Part shown: positions 6,390 to 13,167 of the stretch, in pieces
Numbering within the stretch: the first letter of the stretch is position 1
Layout of the letters: each line of letters starts with the position of its first letter
Origin: Methanomassiliicoccaceae archaeon
GTDB taxonomy: Archaea; Thermoplasmatota; Thermoplasmata; Methanomassiliicoccales; Methanomethylophilaceae
NCBI GenBank assembly: GCA_009776625.1
Contig: WRNL01000013.1
Coordinates: forward strand, 1 to 13,789
DNA length: 13,789 nt
Reading direction: 5' to 3'
Notes under the pieces: generated by a model
What the model was told of the DNA's origin: nothing
The model's database searches: none
Seen by the model: only the letters and a program-made list of their open reading frames with translations
Program-made: the position numbers and the translations under genes

Positions 6390-7151
6390 TCACTCCCCGA
6401 CCCTCTTGAGCTTTTTCTCCAGCACCGATATGTCCGATATGTACACGCCCTCCGGGCATTCCATGTCGTTCAGACAACCGGTCCAGTACACCACGAGGCC
6501 GGGGCCGAACAGGGTGGTGTAGGGGCAGAGCTGCTTCCTCGAGTTGAACCGGAACTCGACGTTGTCGCCGAATGACGCCTTGCTCTCGATCCAGCATATC
6601 TTCTTCCCGTCGTAGAGCATCGGCTCGTCGAGCAGGCAGTCGGGGGTCTTCGTCCCCTCGCCGCGGAGGTCCTCCTCCGTCCTGTACTTTATCCCCTGCC
6701 CGTCCAGCCAATCCTGCAGGAGCGTCTCCCCCCAGACCCCCCGCTCCTTCTGCCTGTCGTTGGCGTGCGGGGAGTACACGAAGTCGTTCCTGACGACGTC
6801 CCTGACCTCGTCGGCGGTCTGCCGGCTCTCCAGCAGGTCCGGCGACCTAATGAACTCCCAGAACTGCTTCCTGCTGGCCCCGTCCTCCAGGAATATGAAC
6901 ATCGCGGTCAATATGGGGGGGAACCTGTACTTGTCGGAGATCTCCATTATCGTCCTCCCCCTCTTCCACTCCCTGAGCATGTCCGGGGCCTTCTGCTTGA
7001 CGACGTGGAACTTTTTCTTGACCTCCCTGCTCGTCTTCTGGGTGAACAGCGTCTCCAGCAGCCTCTCGTCGTAGCCCTTCTTGAGCAGCCTCTCTATGTC
7101 CTCCGGCCTGTTCAGGGAGTCGTAGATCCTTTTGTACTCGTTGTATTCCAT
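6390..7151 (-). CDS. CDIN1-like (C15orf41, TPD motif) nuclease family protein, intact copy A
   Basis: 253 residues, recognised as an archaeal relative of human CDIN1/C15orf41, a PD-(D/E)xK-type putative nuclease altered in congenital dyserythropoietic anaemia type I. The N-terminal helical part contains a DNA-binding-like segment, 'GRTIMEISDKYRFPPILTAMFIF' (about 65-87). The nuclease part has Glu142 in 'GVWGE', the TPD motif at 169-171 (KTPDCLLDEP), WIESKASFGD with Glu189-x-Lys191, and FGPGLVVYWTG (about 215-225), all closely matching the eukaryotic proteins. Its substrate is not established. The start ATG follows GTGATCAG, a good archaeal ribosome site, four bases after the stop of the flavoprotein gene, so all three genes form one operon. 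Paralogue B begins four bases after this gene ends. Confidence 0.9.
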   Translation of the reverse strand: MEYNEYKRIYDSLNRPEDIERLLKKGYDERLLETLFTQKTSREVKKKFHVVKQKAPDMLREWKRGRTIMEISDKYRFPPILTAMFIFLEDGASRKQFWEFIRSPDLLESRQTADEVRDVVRNDFVYSPHANDRQKERGVWGETLLQDWLDGQGIKYRTEEDLRGEGTKTPDCLLDEPMLYDGKKICWIESKASFGDNVEFRFNSRKQLCPYTTLFGPGLVVYWTGCLNDMECPEGVYISDISVLEKKLKRVGE

Positions 7152-7155
7152 CTGA

Positions 7156-8502
7156 TCACTTCAGTTTCCCGCAGAGGTCCTCCACCGCCGAGATGACCAC
7201 GTCCTTCACCATCGAGGTGGGCGGGCAGTAGGCGTTCTCGGCATGCACGAGGAGGTCCTCCGCCGTCATGCCCGACATTATCGCCGAGGCGAGCCAGTCG
7301 ATCCTCCCGGTGGCCCCCTCGCCAGCTATCATCTGCGCGCCCATTATCCTGTGCGTCGCCTTCCCGGCCAGCACCTTCACCGTCATCCTCTTCGCCCCGG
7401 GGTAGTACCTTGCGCGGGTGAAGCCCTCGGCCTTGCCGCACACGGGGTCCGCCCCGTACCACGACGCGAGGCCCTGCGACAGCCCCGCGCCAGCGACCTC
7501 CCAGTCCCCTATCACGCTCACCCACGGGCTCGCGACGGGGCCGTACATGGCCCTCCCCCCTGCGGCGTTCTTGCCGGCGACGGCGCCCTGCCTGACGGCG
7601 GACGACCCGAGCTGGCTCATCGTCGGCCCCGGCATGGCCGCGGACATGCACTGTATCATGTCGCCGGCGGCGTACATGTCCGGGACGATGCGCCCCCTCT
7701 TGTACGGCTGGAGCGAGGGGGACACGATCACACCGCCGAGCTGGCCTATGTCAAGCCCCAGCTGCCTGGGTATGTCTATGTTAGCCCTCACGCCGGTGGC
7801 GAAGATGACCATGCCGCAGGGGTACTCCATGCCCCCGGCGGTGACGCCGCACACCCTCTCGTCGCCGTTGACGGACTGGACCGGCGCATTGAGCACGAAT
7901 CTTATGCCCCTGTCCTCGAGGTACGCCTGGATCGGGTCCGCCATGTCCTTGTCGGCTATGCGGGGTATGACCTGGTCCATCATCTCGATGACCGTCACGT
8001 CCTTGCCGAGGCGCGAGAGCGCCATGGCCATCTCCAGCCCGATGGTCCCCGCCCCGCAGACCACTATGCTCCCGACGCCCTCGGCGTACGACTGTATGGC
8101 CCTGCCGTCCTGGAGGGTCCTAACGGTGAACACGCCTTCCTTGTCCGCGCCTTTTATCGGGGGCACGAACACCTTCCCCCCGGTGGCCAGGACGAGCGCG
8201 TCGTAGTCGTAGATCCTCCCGGCGGAATCCACGGTCCTCGCAGAGTCGTCCACGGAGTCCACCCTCTTCTGCGTCAGGACCTCGATCCTCTTCTCCCGCG
8301 CATAGTGCTCGGGATTGCGCATGACCACGCTGTCCCATGCGACCGCCCCCTCCACCGCCCAGGGTATGACGCAGGGGGAGTACGCTATGTCCGTGTCCTC
8401 CGTGAAGACGGTTATCCTCGCGTCTGGGTCGGCCCTCCTGGCAGAGGATGCCGCCGTGATCCCCGCCGCTCCCGAGCCGATGATGATTATCTCTCTGACC
8501 AT
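7156..8502 (-). CDS. FAD/NAD(P)-dependent oxidoreductase, NADH oxidase/CoA-disulfide reductase family
   Basis: A 448-residue flavoprotein of the single-cysteine pyridine nucleotide-disulfide reductase group, which reduces CoA disulfide, polysulfide or oxygen with NAD(P)H. It has the FAD motif GSGAAG (9-14), the redox-active Cys44 in YSPCVIP, LATGG (105-109), the NAD(P) motif GAGTIG (150-155) followed by Glu173, and the FAD-ribityl motif YAAGD (277-281). The C-terminal dimerisation domain runs from about 330 to the end. The single Cys rather than CxxxxC separates it from lipoamide or glutathione reductases. The exact electron acceptor cannot be read from the sequence. The ATG at 8500-8502 follows AGGTAGGCAG. 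It is the first gene of an operon with the two CDIN1-like genes; a functional link is not obvious, though oxygen or sulfur stress defence is conceivable. Confidence 0.92.
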   Translation of the reverse strand: MVREIIIIGSGAAGITAASSARRADPDARITVFTEDTDIAYSPCVIPWAVEGAVAWDSVVMRNPEHYAREKRIEVLTQKRVDSVDDSARTVDSAGRIYDYDALVLATGGKVFVPPIKGADKEGVFTVRTLQDGRAIQSYAEGVGSIVVCGAGTIGLEMAMALSRLGKDVTVIEMMDQVIPRIADKDMADPIQAYLEDRGIRFVLNAPVQSVNGDERVCGVTAGGMEYPCGMVIFATGVRANIDIPRQLGLDIGQLGGVIVSPSLQPYKRGRIVPDMYAAGDMIQCMSAAMPGPTMSQLGSSAVRQGAVAGKNAAGGRAMYGPVASPWVSVIGDWEVAGAGLSQGLASWYGADPVCGKAEGFTRARYYPGAKRMTVKVLAGKATHRIMGAQMIAGEGATGRIDWLASAIMSGMTAEDLLVHAENAYCPPTSMVKDVVISAVEDLCGKLK

Positions 8503-8532
8503 CTGCCTACCTGTCGGTCAGATTGAGTAGCG

Positions 8533-8541
8533 TCATATTAA
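8533..8541 (-). promoter_or_regulatory. TATA-like element of the flavoprotein/CDIN1-like operon
   Basis: On the minus strand this reads TTAATATGA, about 35 bases ahead of the ATG at 8502, predicting a transcript start near 8511 and a leader long enough to hold the AGGTAGGC ribosome site. The same AT-rich block could also fire in the plus direction into the GC-rich stretch. Confidence 0.5.
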
Positions 8542-8760
8542 CGTTTCCTAAAGACGGCCGCCCTCGGATAAGGCTTACCGCACGGGCAGGACGCGGACCC
8601 ACTCGAGGCGGGCGGGGCCGCAGTCACGCAAGGGGCCCCCGTTCCCAAGGGGGCGCCGGCGGATGCCTCCCGCACCGGGTGCCCGAGGCGTGGGGGTCGC
8701 GGGTGCGGGCCGTCCTCGTCGCATATGGGCTTGGAAAAAGCACGGCCGCCCCGCTGGAAA

Positions 8761-8770
8761 TGATTAATAG
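8761..8770 (+). promoter_or_regulatory. TATA-like element for the RaSEA gene
   Basis: TGATTAATAG, about 37 bases ahead of the ATG at 8803, with a predicted transcript start near 8790. This leaves just enough leader for the AGGTGGGC ribosome site at 8788-8795. It is the only AT-rich block close upstream. Confidence 0.45.
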
Positions 8771-8802
8771 GCGGGAGCGGATGCCCCAGGTGGGCTTTGG
8801 AA

Positions 8803-9807
8803 ATGAAGGAGAAGAGGTCGCCGTCCCGGCTCGAGGCTTGCTGGAAGGAGAAGGACATGGTGTCAGGCAGGGCCGCCGACGCGATGGTCGTCATCATGCG
8901 CACCAATGGGTGCAGCTGGGCGAAGGCCGGGGGATGCACGATGTGCGGCTACAGGCAGGCGTCCCTGAGCGGGGTTTCGGAGGAGGACCTACACAGGCAG
9001 GTCGACGAGGCACTGTCCAAGTACAAGGGGGAGGGGTTCGTTAAGATCTACACATCAGGCAGCTTCCTCGACGAGGGCGAGGTGCCCATCCCCGTAAGGG
9101 AAAGGATACTAGAAGAGTTCTCATCCTGCGGCAGGATCCTGTTCGAGAGCCGCCCGGAGTTCGTGACCGCGGAGGCGGCCGCGGCGCTCCCGAAGACGGT
9201 CACGGTCGCGCTGGGCCTCGAGAGCTCCGACCCCGACGTGCTGAGGGATTCGGTGAACAAGGGGTTCACCCCCGAGGACAGCAGGAGGGCCGGCCTGACC
9301 TTGAAAGACGCCGGCCTGTCGGTCAGGACGTACCTACTGCTGAAGCCCCTCTTCCTCACAGAGTCGGCGGCGATCGAGGACACGGTGAGGTCCGCGCTCT
9401 TCGCCGACGGGTTCTCCGACGAGATCTCCATCAACCCCCTGAACGTCCAGCGCGGGACGTATGCGGAGAGGCTGTGGAGGGCGGGGGATCTAAGGCCGCC
9501 GTGGATATGGTCCCTGGCGGAGGTCCTGAGGAGGCTGTCAGGCAACGTGGGCGCCAGGCTGATGTCATCCCCCTCCGGGGGAGGGACGCCGAGGGGCGTG
9601 CACAACTGCGGGGTCTGCGACAGGGCCCTCCTCGACGGGATAGAGAGGTTCTCATTCTCCCAGGATGTGAGCGACCTCGACGTCAGCTGCGGATGTGCGA
9701 GGGATTGGCAAACGTATTTGGGGATGGAGAGGATACTCGGGACGGCGGCGGACATGGGGAGGCGGCTGGACGCCGGCCTCGCGCTGGGAGGTGCGAAAGA
9801 TGGTTGA
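8803..9807 (+). CDS. Archaeosine synthase radical SAM subunit RaSEA-like
   Basis: A radical SAM protein of the TIGR01210/RaSEA type. In archaea ArcS adds lysine to preQ0 at tRNA position 15, and RaSEA turns this into archaeosine. The 334-residue protein has the family stretch 'RTNGCSWAKAGGCTMCGYRQAS' with the Fe-S cysteines at 37, 45 and 48 (C-x7-C-x2-C). Beta-barrel motifs follow: 'KIYTSGSFLDEGEVP', 'RILFESRPEFVT', 'VALGLESSDPDVLRDSVNKGF' and 'INPLNVQRGT'. The C-terminus has more cysteines (CGVC and CGC.RDW) that may hold a second metal site. I chose ATG 8803 with the AGGTGGGC site nine bases upstream; a TTG two codons earlier is the alternative. The gene overlaps the next by eight bases. 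ArcS is not in the window. Confidence 0.87.
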   Translation: MKEKRSPSRLEACWKEKDMVSGRAADAMVVIMRTNGCSWAKAGGCTMCGYRQASLSGVSEEDLHRQVDEALSKYKGEGFVKIYTSGSFLDEGEVPIPVRERILEEFSSCGRILFESRPEFVTAEAAAALPKTVTVALGLESSDPDVLRDSVNKGFTPEDSRRAGLTLKDAGLSVRTYLLLKPLFLTESAAIEDTVRSALFADGFSDEISINPLNVQRGTYAERLWRAGDLRPPWIWSLAEVLRRLSGNVGARLMSSPSGGGTPRGVHNCGVCDRALLDGIERFSFSQDVSDLDVSCGCARDWQTYLGMERILGTAADMGRRLDAGLALGGAKDG

Positions 9808-10126
9808 GTACGATATCAAGAAAGGTTGGTTCAAGAACATAGAGGGCGACCTCCTGGAGAAGATGATGGCGGAGGTCTTCGGGAACGTTGCCCGCAAGGA
9901 CGGCGCGCTGGTGTCGTCGTACGGGGTGCTGGAGAGCGTGACCGTGAGGGTCATCGGAAAGGACAAGCTGGAGCTGTCCACCGCCAACAGGGCGGGCGGC
10001 GCGTCGGACGAGGAGATCCTCGACAGCAAGAGGAGGCTGAACGCCTTCGCGGAGAGGGCGACGGGGTTCGACGCGAAGGCGCGCATGAAAAGGGCGCAGG
10101 CGAAGGCGAAGAGCGGCGAGCTCTGA
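9800..10126 (+). CDS. Small conserved archaeal protein, DUF5611-like, 108 aa
   Basis: The ATG at 9800 lies inside the end of the RaSEA gene (8-base overlap) and is preceded by GGGAGGTGCG, one of the best ribosome sites in the window, so the two are translationally coupled. The protein starts MVEYDIKKGWFKNIEGD and has an alpha/beta core with 'GALVSSYGVLESVTVRVIGKDKLELST', then a helix ('DEEILDSKRRLNAFAERATGFDAKARMKRAQ') ending in a Lys/Ala-rich tail. This pattern resembles the DUF5611 family I know from Thermoplasmata; the assignment is from memory. The function is unknown. Coupling to RaSEA hints at tRNA modification or RNA binding, but that is only context. Confidence 0.85.
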   Translation: MVEYDIKKGWFKNIEGDLLEKMMAEVFGNVARKDGALVSSYGVLESVTVRVIGKDKLELSTANRAGGASDEEILDSKRRLNAFAERATGFDAKARMKRAQAKAKSGEL

Positions 10127-10209
10127 CGCGCCGCACATGCGGGTTATCGTCCTATTCCGGCCCGTTCCCTGCACAGGAAGGGGCGCGCCGCCCCCGCCCA
10201 ATCAGTAGC
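10127..10209. other. Intergenic spacer before the ribosomal operon promoter
   Basis: GC-rich, with a small hairpin TTCC (10165-10168) and GGAA (10176-10179), and the palindrome GGCGCGCC (10182-10189). It may hold the end of the RaSEA transcript, but no T-rich terminator is seen. Confidence 0.3.
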
Positions 10210-10220
10210 TTTTAAATATA
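10210..10220 (+). promoter_or_regulatory. Strong TATA box of the ribosomal protein operon
   Basis: TTTTAAATATA is the best TATA box in the window, in an otherwise GC-rich region. It predicts transcription starting near 10241, about 170 bases ahead of the uL3 start codon. Confidence 0.8.
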
Positions 10221-10240
10221 ACCCAATTATACCACTTTCA

Positions 10241-10410
10241 GATTGGACATGCCGCATGTCCGACCAGACGCACCGGGCAATGCCTTGGGCAACCCAAGTC
10301 CTCTCATGAAAAGTTCTCGAGACGGGCACAGCGTCACGGTCGGAACATCAAGACGCGTTCGTCGGTAAAGGGCGAGGTTAGCGCAGACACCCTCGCAGGA
10401 ATGTGGATAA
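10241..10410 (+). promoter_or_regulatory. Long leader of the uL3 operon with palindrome, hairpins and a possible leader peptide
   Basis: At the predicted transcript start lies the palindrome GGACATGC-c-GCATGTCC (10245-10261). Further on are the hairpin CTTGGG/CCCAAG with a three-base loop (10284-10298), the palindrome TCTCGAGA (10315-10322), and GCGAGG (10372-10377) pairing with CCTCGC (10391-10396) just ahead of uL3. An open frame from ATG 10249 to TAA 10368 would give a basic 39-residue peptide ending SRRVRR; ATG 10306 is an internal start. This layout suits feedback control of the ribosomal genes, but no known leader family is recognised. Confidence 0.5.
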
Positions 10411-11409
10411 ATGTCACAGAGGAGACGTCCAAAGAGAGGATCCAGGGCATTCGGCCCTAGGAAGAGAGCGAGGTCGCAGACCCCGAGGCTGGACTCGTGG
10501 CCCGAGATCGGCGGGGCGCCGAAGATACAGGGGTTCGCCGGGTACAAGGTCGGGATGACGCATGCGTTCGTCGTCGACAAGAGGGTCAAGAGCACGACCT
10601 CCGGCATGGAGCTGCAGATACCGGTGACGGTGGTCGAGGTCCCCCCGATGAAGGTGGCCGCGGTGAGGTTCTACGAGAGCAGCATCATGGGCCTCAAGAC
10701 CGCCGGCGAGGTGTGGGCGAGGGACATCGACCCCTTGCTGTCGAGGAGGCTGAGCGTACCGACCGGCCACGACGAGTCCACCTTCGGGAGGTACGAGGGG
10801 CTCGACGTCGAGGACGTCCGCGTCCTCGCGTACACCCAGCCGAAGATGGTCTCCGGGGTCCCGAAGAAAGTCCCCGAGCTCATGGAGCTCAGGATAGGGG
10901 GCGGCAAGATCGCGGACAGGGTCGCCTACGCCAAGGGGATCCTCGGGAAGGAGGTCGCCCTCAAGGACTTCGCCGCAGAGGGCGCGCTTATCGACGTGAT
11001 AGCGGTCACTAAGGGCAAAGGGTTCCAAGGGGTCACCAAGAGGTGGGGGGTCAAGCTGCTGTCGCACAAGAACAGCAAGCACCGCCGCGGCATCGGCAAC
11101 CTCGGCCCGAAGAGGCCGGGATACGTGAGGAGCACGGTCCCGGCGGCCGGCCAGATGGGTTACCACCAGAGGACGGAGTTCAACAAGAAGATCATAAAGG
11201 TGGGGCAGGACGGAGGGGAGGTCAACCCGAAGGGCGGCTTCCTGAACTACGGGGAAGTGAGGAACACGTACGTCCTCATACACGGATCCGTACCTGGGCC
11301 CACGAAGAGGCTGATAAGGCTCAGGGACGCCACGAGGGCGCCCAAGAAGGCCGACGTCTCGGCGGCGGACGTGACATACATATCCACCGAGTCGAAGCAG
11401 GGGGCGTGA
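10411..11409 (+). CDS. rpl3: 50S ribosomal protein uL3
   Basis: Binds 23S rRNA and reaches towards the peptidyl transferase centre. The 332 residues are normal for archaeal uL3. The Arg-rich N-terminus (MSQRRRPKRGSRAFGPRKRA), 'FAGYKVGMTHAFVVD' (about 43-57), 'VTKGKGFQGVTKRWG' (about 196-210), 'HRRGIGNLGPKRPGYVRSTVPAAGQMGYHQRTEFNKKI' and 'GSVPGPTKRLIRLRDA' are all family hallmarks. The ribosome site is weak (GTGGAT, spacing two) compared with the rest of the operon, which fits leader-based control. First gene of the operon; uL4 starts four bases after its stop. Confidence 0.98.
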   Translation: MSQRRRPKRGSRAFGPRKRARSQTPRLDSWPEIGGAPKIQGFAGYKVGMTHAFVVDKRVKSTTSGMELQIPVTVVEVPPMKVAAVRFYESSIMGLKTAGEVWARDIDPLLSRRLSVPTGHDESTFGRYEGLDVEDVRVLAYTQPKMVSGVPKKVPELMELRIGGGKIADRVAYAKGILGKEVALKDFAAEGALIDVIAVTKGKGFQGVTKRWGVKLLSHKNSKHRRGIGNLGPKRPGYVRSTVPAAGQMGYHQRTEFNKKIIKVGQDGGEVNPKGGFLNYGEVRNTYVLIHGSVPGPTKRLIRLRDATRAPKKADVSAADVTYISTESKQGA

Positions 11410-11413
11410 GCGA

Positions 11414-12184
11414 ATGGCACAGACTAACGTTTATTCAGTGAAAGGGGAGGTGTCCGGCACGGTAGACGTCCCCGAGGTGTTCTCCTCCGAGTACAGGCCT
11501 GACATCATAAAGAAAGCGATCCTCGCCGCCGCGGCGAACAAGAGGCAGCCCTACGGCCCGGCTGAGAGGTCGGGGATGAGGCACTCCGTGAGCACATGGG
11601 GCAAGGGCAGGGGCGTGTCCCGCGTCCAGAGGGTCAAGGACGGGAGGAGGGCCACCGAGTCCCCGAACAACGTGTCCGGGAGGAGGGCGCACCCTCCCCG
11701 CCCGGAGAGGAAGTGGGAGCAGAAGGTCAACAAGAAAGAGTTGAAACTGGCCCGCTTCTCTGCGGTAGCGGCGACGGGATGCGCCGACTGCGTCAGGGAG
11801 CGCGGCCACCAGTTCGACGACTCGGTCTCGTTCCCGATAGTCATAGACGACGACTTCCAGGAGATCGCGACCACGTCCGAGATAAGCGACGTGTTCGACA
11901 GCATCGGCATAGGCTACGACGTGGAGAGGGCGAAGGACGGCCGCAAGATCCGCGCCGGCAGAGGGAAGATGAGGAACAGGCGGTACAGGACCCCGAGGTC
12001 CATACTCGTCGTGGTCACGGACAGGGACGCGCCCGTGTCCAAGGGGGCGAAGAACCTCCCTGGCGTGGAGGTGGAGTCCGTCGGCTCGCTCAGCGCGAGC
12101 ATCCTCGCGCCCGGCGGGGACGCGGGCAGGCTAACCGTGTACACGCGCTCGGCGCTCGCCGAGATAGGGGGGTGGACGAGGTGA
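11414..12184 (+). CDS. rpl4: 50S ribosomal protein uL4
   Basis: 23S rRNA-binding protein whose extended loop lines the exit tunnel; 256 residues, archaeal type. Typical stretches are 'YRPDIIKKAILAAAANKRQPYG' (about 28-49), the tunnel loop 'STWGKGRGVSRVQRVKDG..ATESPNNVSGRRAHPPRPE', and 'GKMRNRRYRTPRSILVVV' (about 190-207). The stop TGA overlaps the GTG start of uL23 (GTGA), so the pair is translationally coupled. Confidence 0.98.
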   Translation: MAQTNVYSVKGEVSGTVDVPEVFSSEYRPDIIKKAILAAAANKRQPYGPAERSGMRHSVSTWGKGRGVSRVQRVKDGRRATESPNNVSGRRAHPPRPERKWEQKVNKKELKLARFSAVAATGCADCVRERGHQFDDSVSFPIVIDDDFQEIATTSEISDVFDSIGIGYDVERAKDGRKIRAGRGKMRNRRYRTPRSILVVVTDRDAPVSKGAKNLPGVEVESVGSLSASILAPGGDAGRLTVYTRSALAEIGGWTR

Positions 12185-12462
12185 AGCAGAGCGACGTGCT
12201 CATCAGGCCGTACGTCACTGAGAAGACCCTGAACCTGCTGTCCGGCACGCCGGCCCAGAGGTACAGGGACGGCAACAAGATCGAGTTCATCGTGCACAGG
12301 CACGCCACCAAGACCGACATAAAGGCGGCCTTCGAGGAGCGCTTCGAGGTGAAGGTGGAGAACGTTTGGACGAAGATACAGAAGGACGGCAAGCATGCCA
12401 TCATCAAGCTCGCGGAGGGCTACTCCGCGGACGACGTGGGGATGAGGGTCGGAGTGTTCTGA
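12181..12462 (+). CDS. rpl23: 50S ribosomal protein uL23
   Basis: Sits at the tunnel exit and docks signal recognition particle and nascent-chain factors. 93 residues with 'DVLIRPYVTEKTLNLL' (about 5-20), 'NKIEFIVHRHATKTDIKAAFEERFEVKVENVWTKI' and 'KHAIIKLAEGYSADDVGMRVGVF'. The start is a GTG within the uL4 stop, with GGGGGGTGG seven bases upstream; an in-frame GTG three codons earlier (12172) is less likely because the G-run would then lie too close. The stop merges with the ribosome site of uL2. Confidence 0.96.
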   Translation: MKQSDVLIRPYVTEKTLNLLSGTPAQRYRDGNKIEFIVHRHATKTDIKAAFEERFEVKVENVWTKIQKDGKHAIIKLAEGYSADDVGMRVGVF

Positions 12463-12469
12463 GGTGATC
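12461..12469 (+). promoter_or_regulatory. Near-perfect Shine-Dalgarno site of uL2, overlapping the uL23 stop
   Basis: GAGGTGATC, two bases before the ATG at 12472, overlaps the TGA of uL23. It reproduces the expected complement of the archaeal 16S 3' end and supports the start choices elsewhere in the window, where variants of the same motif appear (GTGATC before both CDIN1-like genes, GAGGTGAAG before uL22). Confidence 0.8.
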
Positions 12470-12471
12470 GA

Positions 12472-13161
12472 ATGGGAAAGAGACTGATTACACAGAGGAG
12501 GGGCAAGGGGGGGCCGCACTACCGCTCCCCCAGCCACAGGCACGTGGACGACGTCAGGCTCCCCTCCTTCGACGAGGGGACCGGCACCATAAAGGACCTC
12601 ATCCAGGCGCCTGGGAGGACGAGCCCCCTGGCGGTCATAGACTTCGGCGGGGTGACGGACTACCAGCTCGCCGCCGCCGGCATGAAGGTGGGGCAGAAAA
12701 TACAGGTGGGGGGCGACAGGATCGCCCCCGGCTGCATAACCATGCTGTCCAGGATACCCGAGGGGACGGCGATACACAACATAGAGTCGAAACCCGGCGA
12801 CGGGGGCAAGTACGCCAAGACCGCAGGGTCGTCGGCGACCGTCGTCACCAGGGGGGAGAGGGTCATGGTGCTCATGCCCTCCGGGGCGATGAAGGACTTC
12901 AACCCCAGCTGCCGCGCGGCGGTCGGGGTCGTCGCCGGCGGGGGGAGGGGGGACAAGCCCCTCGCCAAGGCCGGGAAGAACTACCTGACGCTGAGGTCGA
13001 GGTCCACCGCCAACAAGAAGGTGAGCGGCGTCGCAATGAACGCCGTGGACCACCCGCACGGTGGCGGGAGCCACCCGCACGTGGGCGGCCCGAACTGTCA
13101 GAAGAGGACCGCATCGCCGGGACAGAAGGTGGGTTTCCTGCCTAAGAAAAAGAGGAAGTGA
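12472..13161 (+). CDS. rpl2: 50S ribosomal protein uL2
   Basis: Core protein at the base of the peptidyl transferase centre, needed for joining of the subunits. 229 residues, the short archaeal form. It begins MGKRLITQRRGKGG; 'VIDFGGVTDYQLAAAGMKVGQ', 'ESKPGDGGKYAKTAGSSATVV' and the hallmark C-terminal 'AMNAVDHPHGGGSHPHVGGPNCQKRTASPGQKVGFLPKKKRK' with the conserved active-region His are all present. uS19 follows after six bases. Confidence 0.98.
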   Translation: MGKRLITQRRGKGGPHYRSPSHRHVDDVRLPSFDEGTGTIKDLIQAPGRTSPLAVIDFGGVTDYQLAAAGMKVGQKIQVGGDRIAPGCITMLSRIPEGTAIHNIESKPGDGGKYAKTAGSSATVVTRGERVMVLMPSGAMKDFNPSCRAAVGVVAGGGRGDKPLAKAGKNYLTLRSRSTANKKVSGVAMNAVDHPHGGGSHPHVGGPNCQKRTASPGQKVGFLPKKKRK

Positions 13162-13167
13162 TTCTGA

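Larger units (their letters stand above)
8503..8802. other. Divergent 300-base intergenic region, GC-rich and possibly structured
   Basis: Separates the flavoprotein operon from the RaSEA gene. The outer parts hold promoters. The middle (about 8570-8720) is very GC-rich, with an inverted repeat CCCGCACC (8669-8676) and GGTGCGGG (8702-8709), a short hairpin CCCCC (8636-8640) with GGGGG (8649-8653), and the palindrome GGGGCCCC (8632-8639). No protein with convincing features is encoded. A small structured RNA is possible but unproven. Confidence 0.4.

Noticed and set aside
7243..8526. Plus-strand frame of 427 codons opposite the flavoprotein gene
   Set aside because: The minus strand encodes a full flavoprotein with all motifs; the opposite frame is Arg/His/Pro-rich and matches nothing.
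10241..10410. Known riboswitch in the uL3 leader
   Set aside because: No conserved core of a known riboswitch class is recognisable; only short hairpins are visible.
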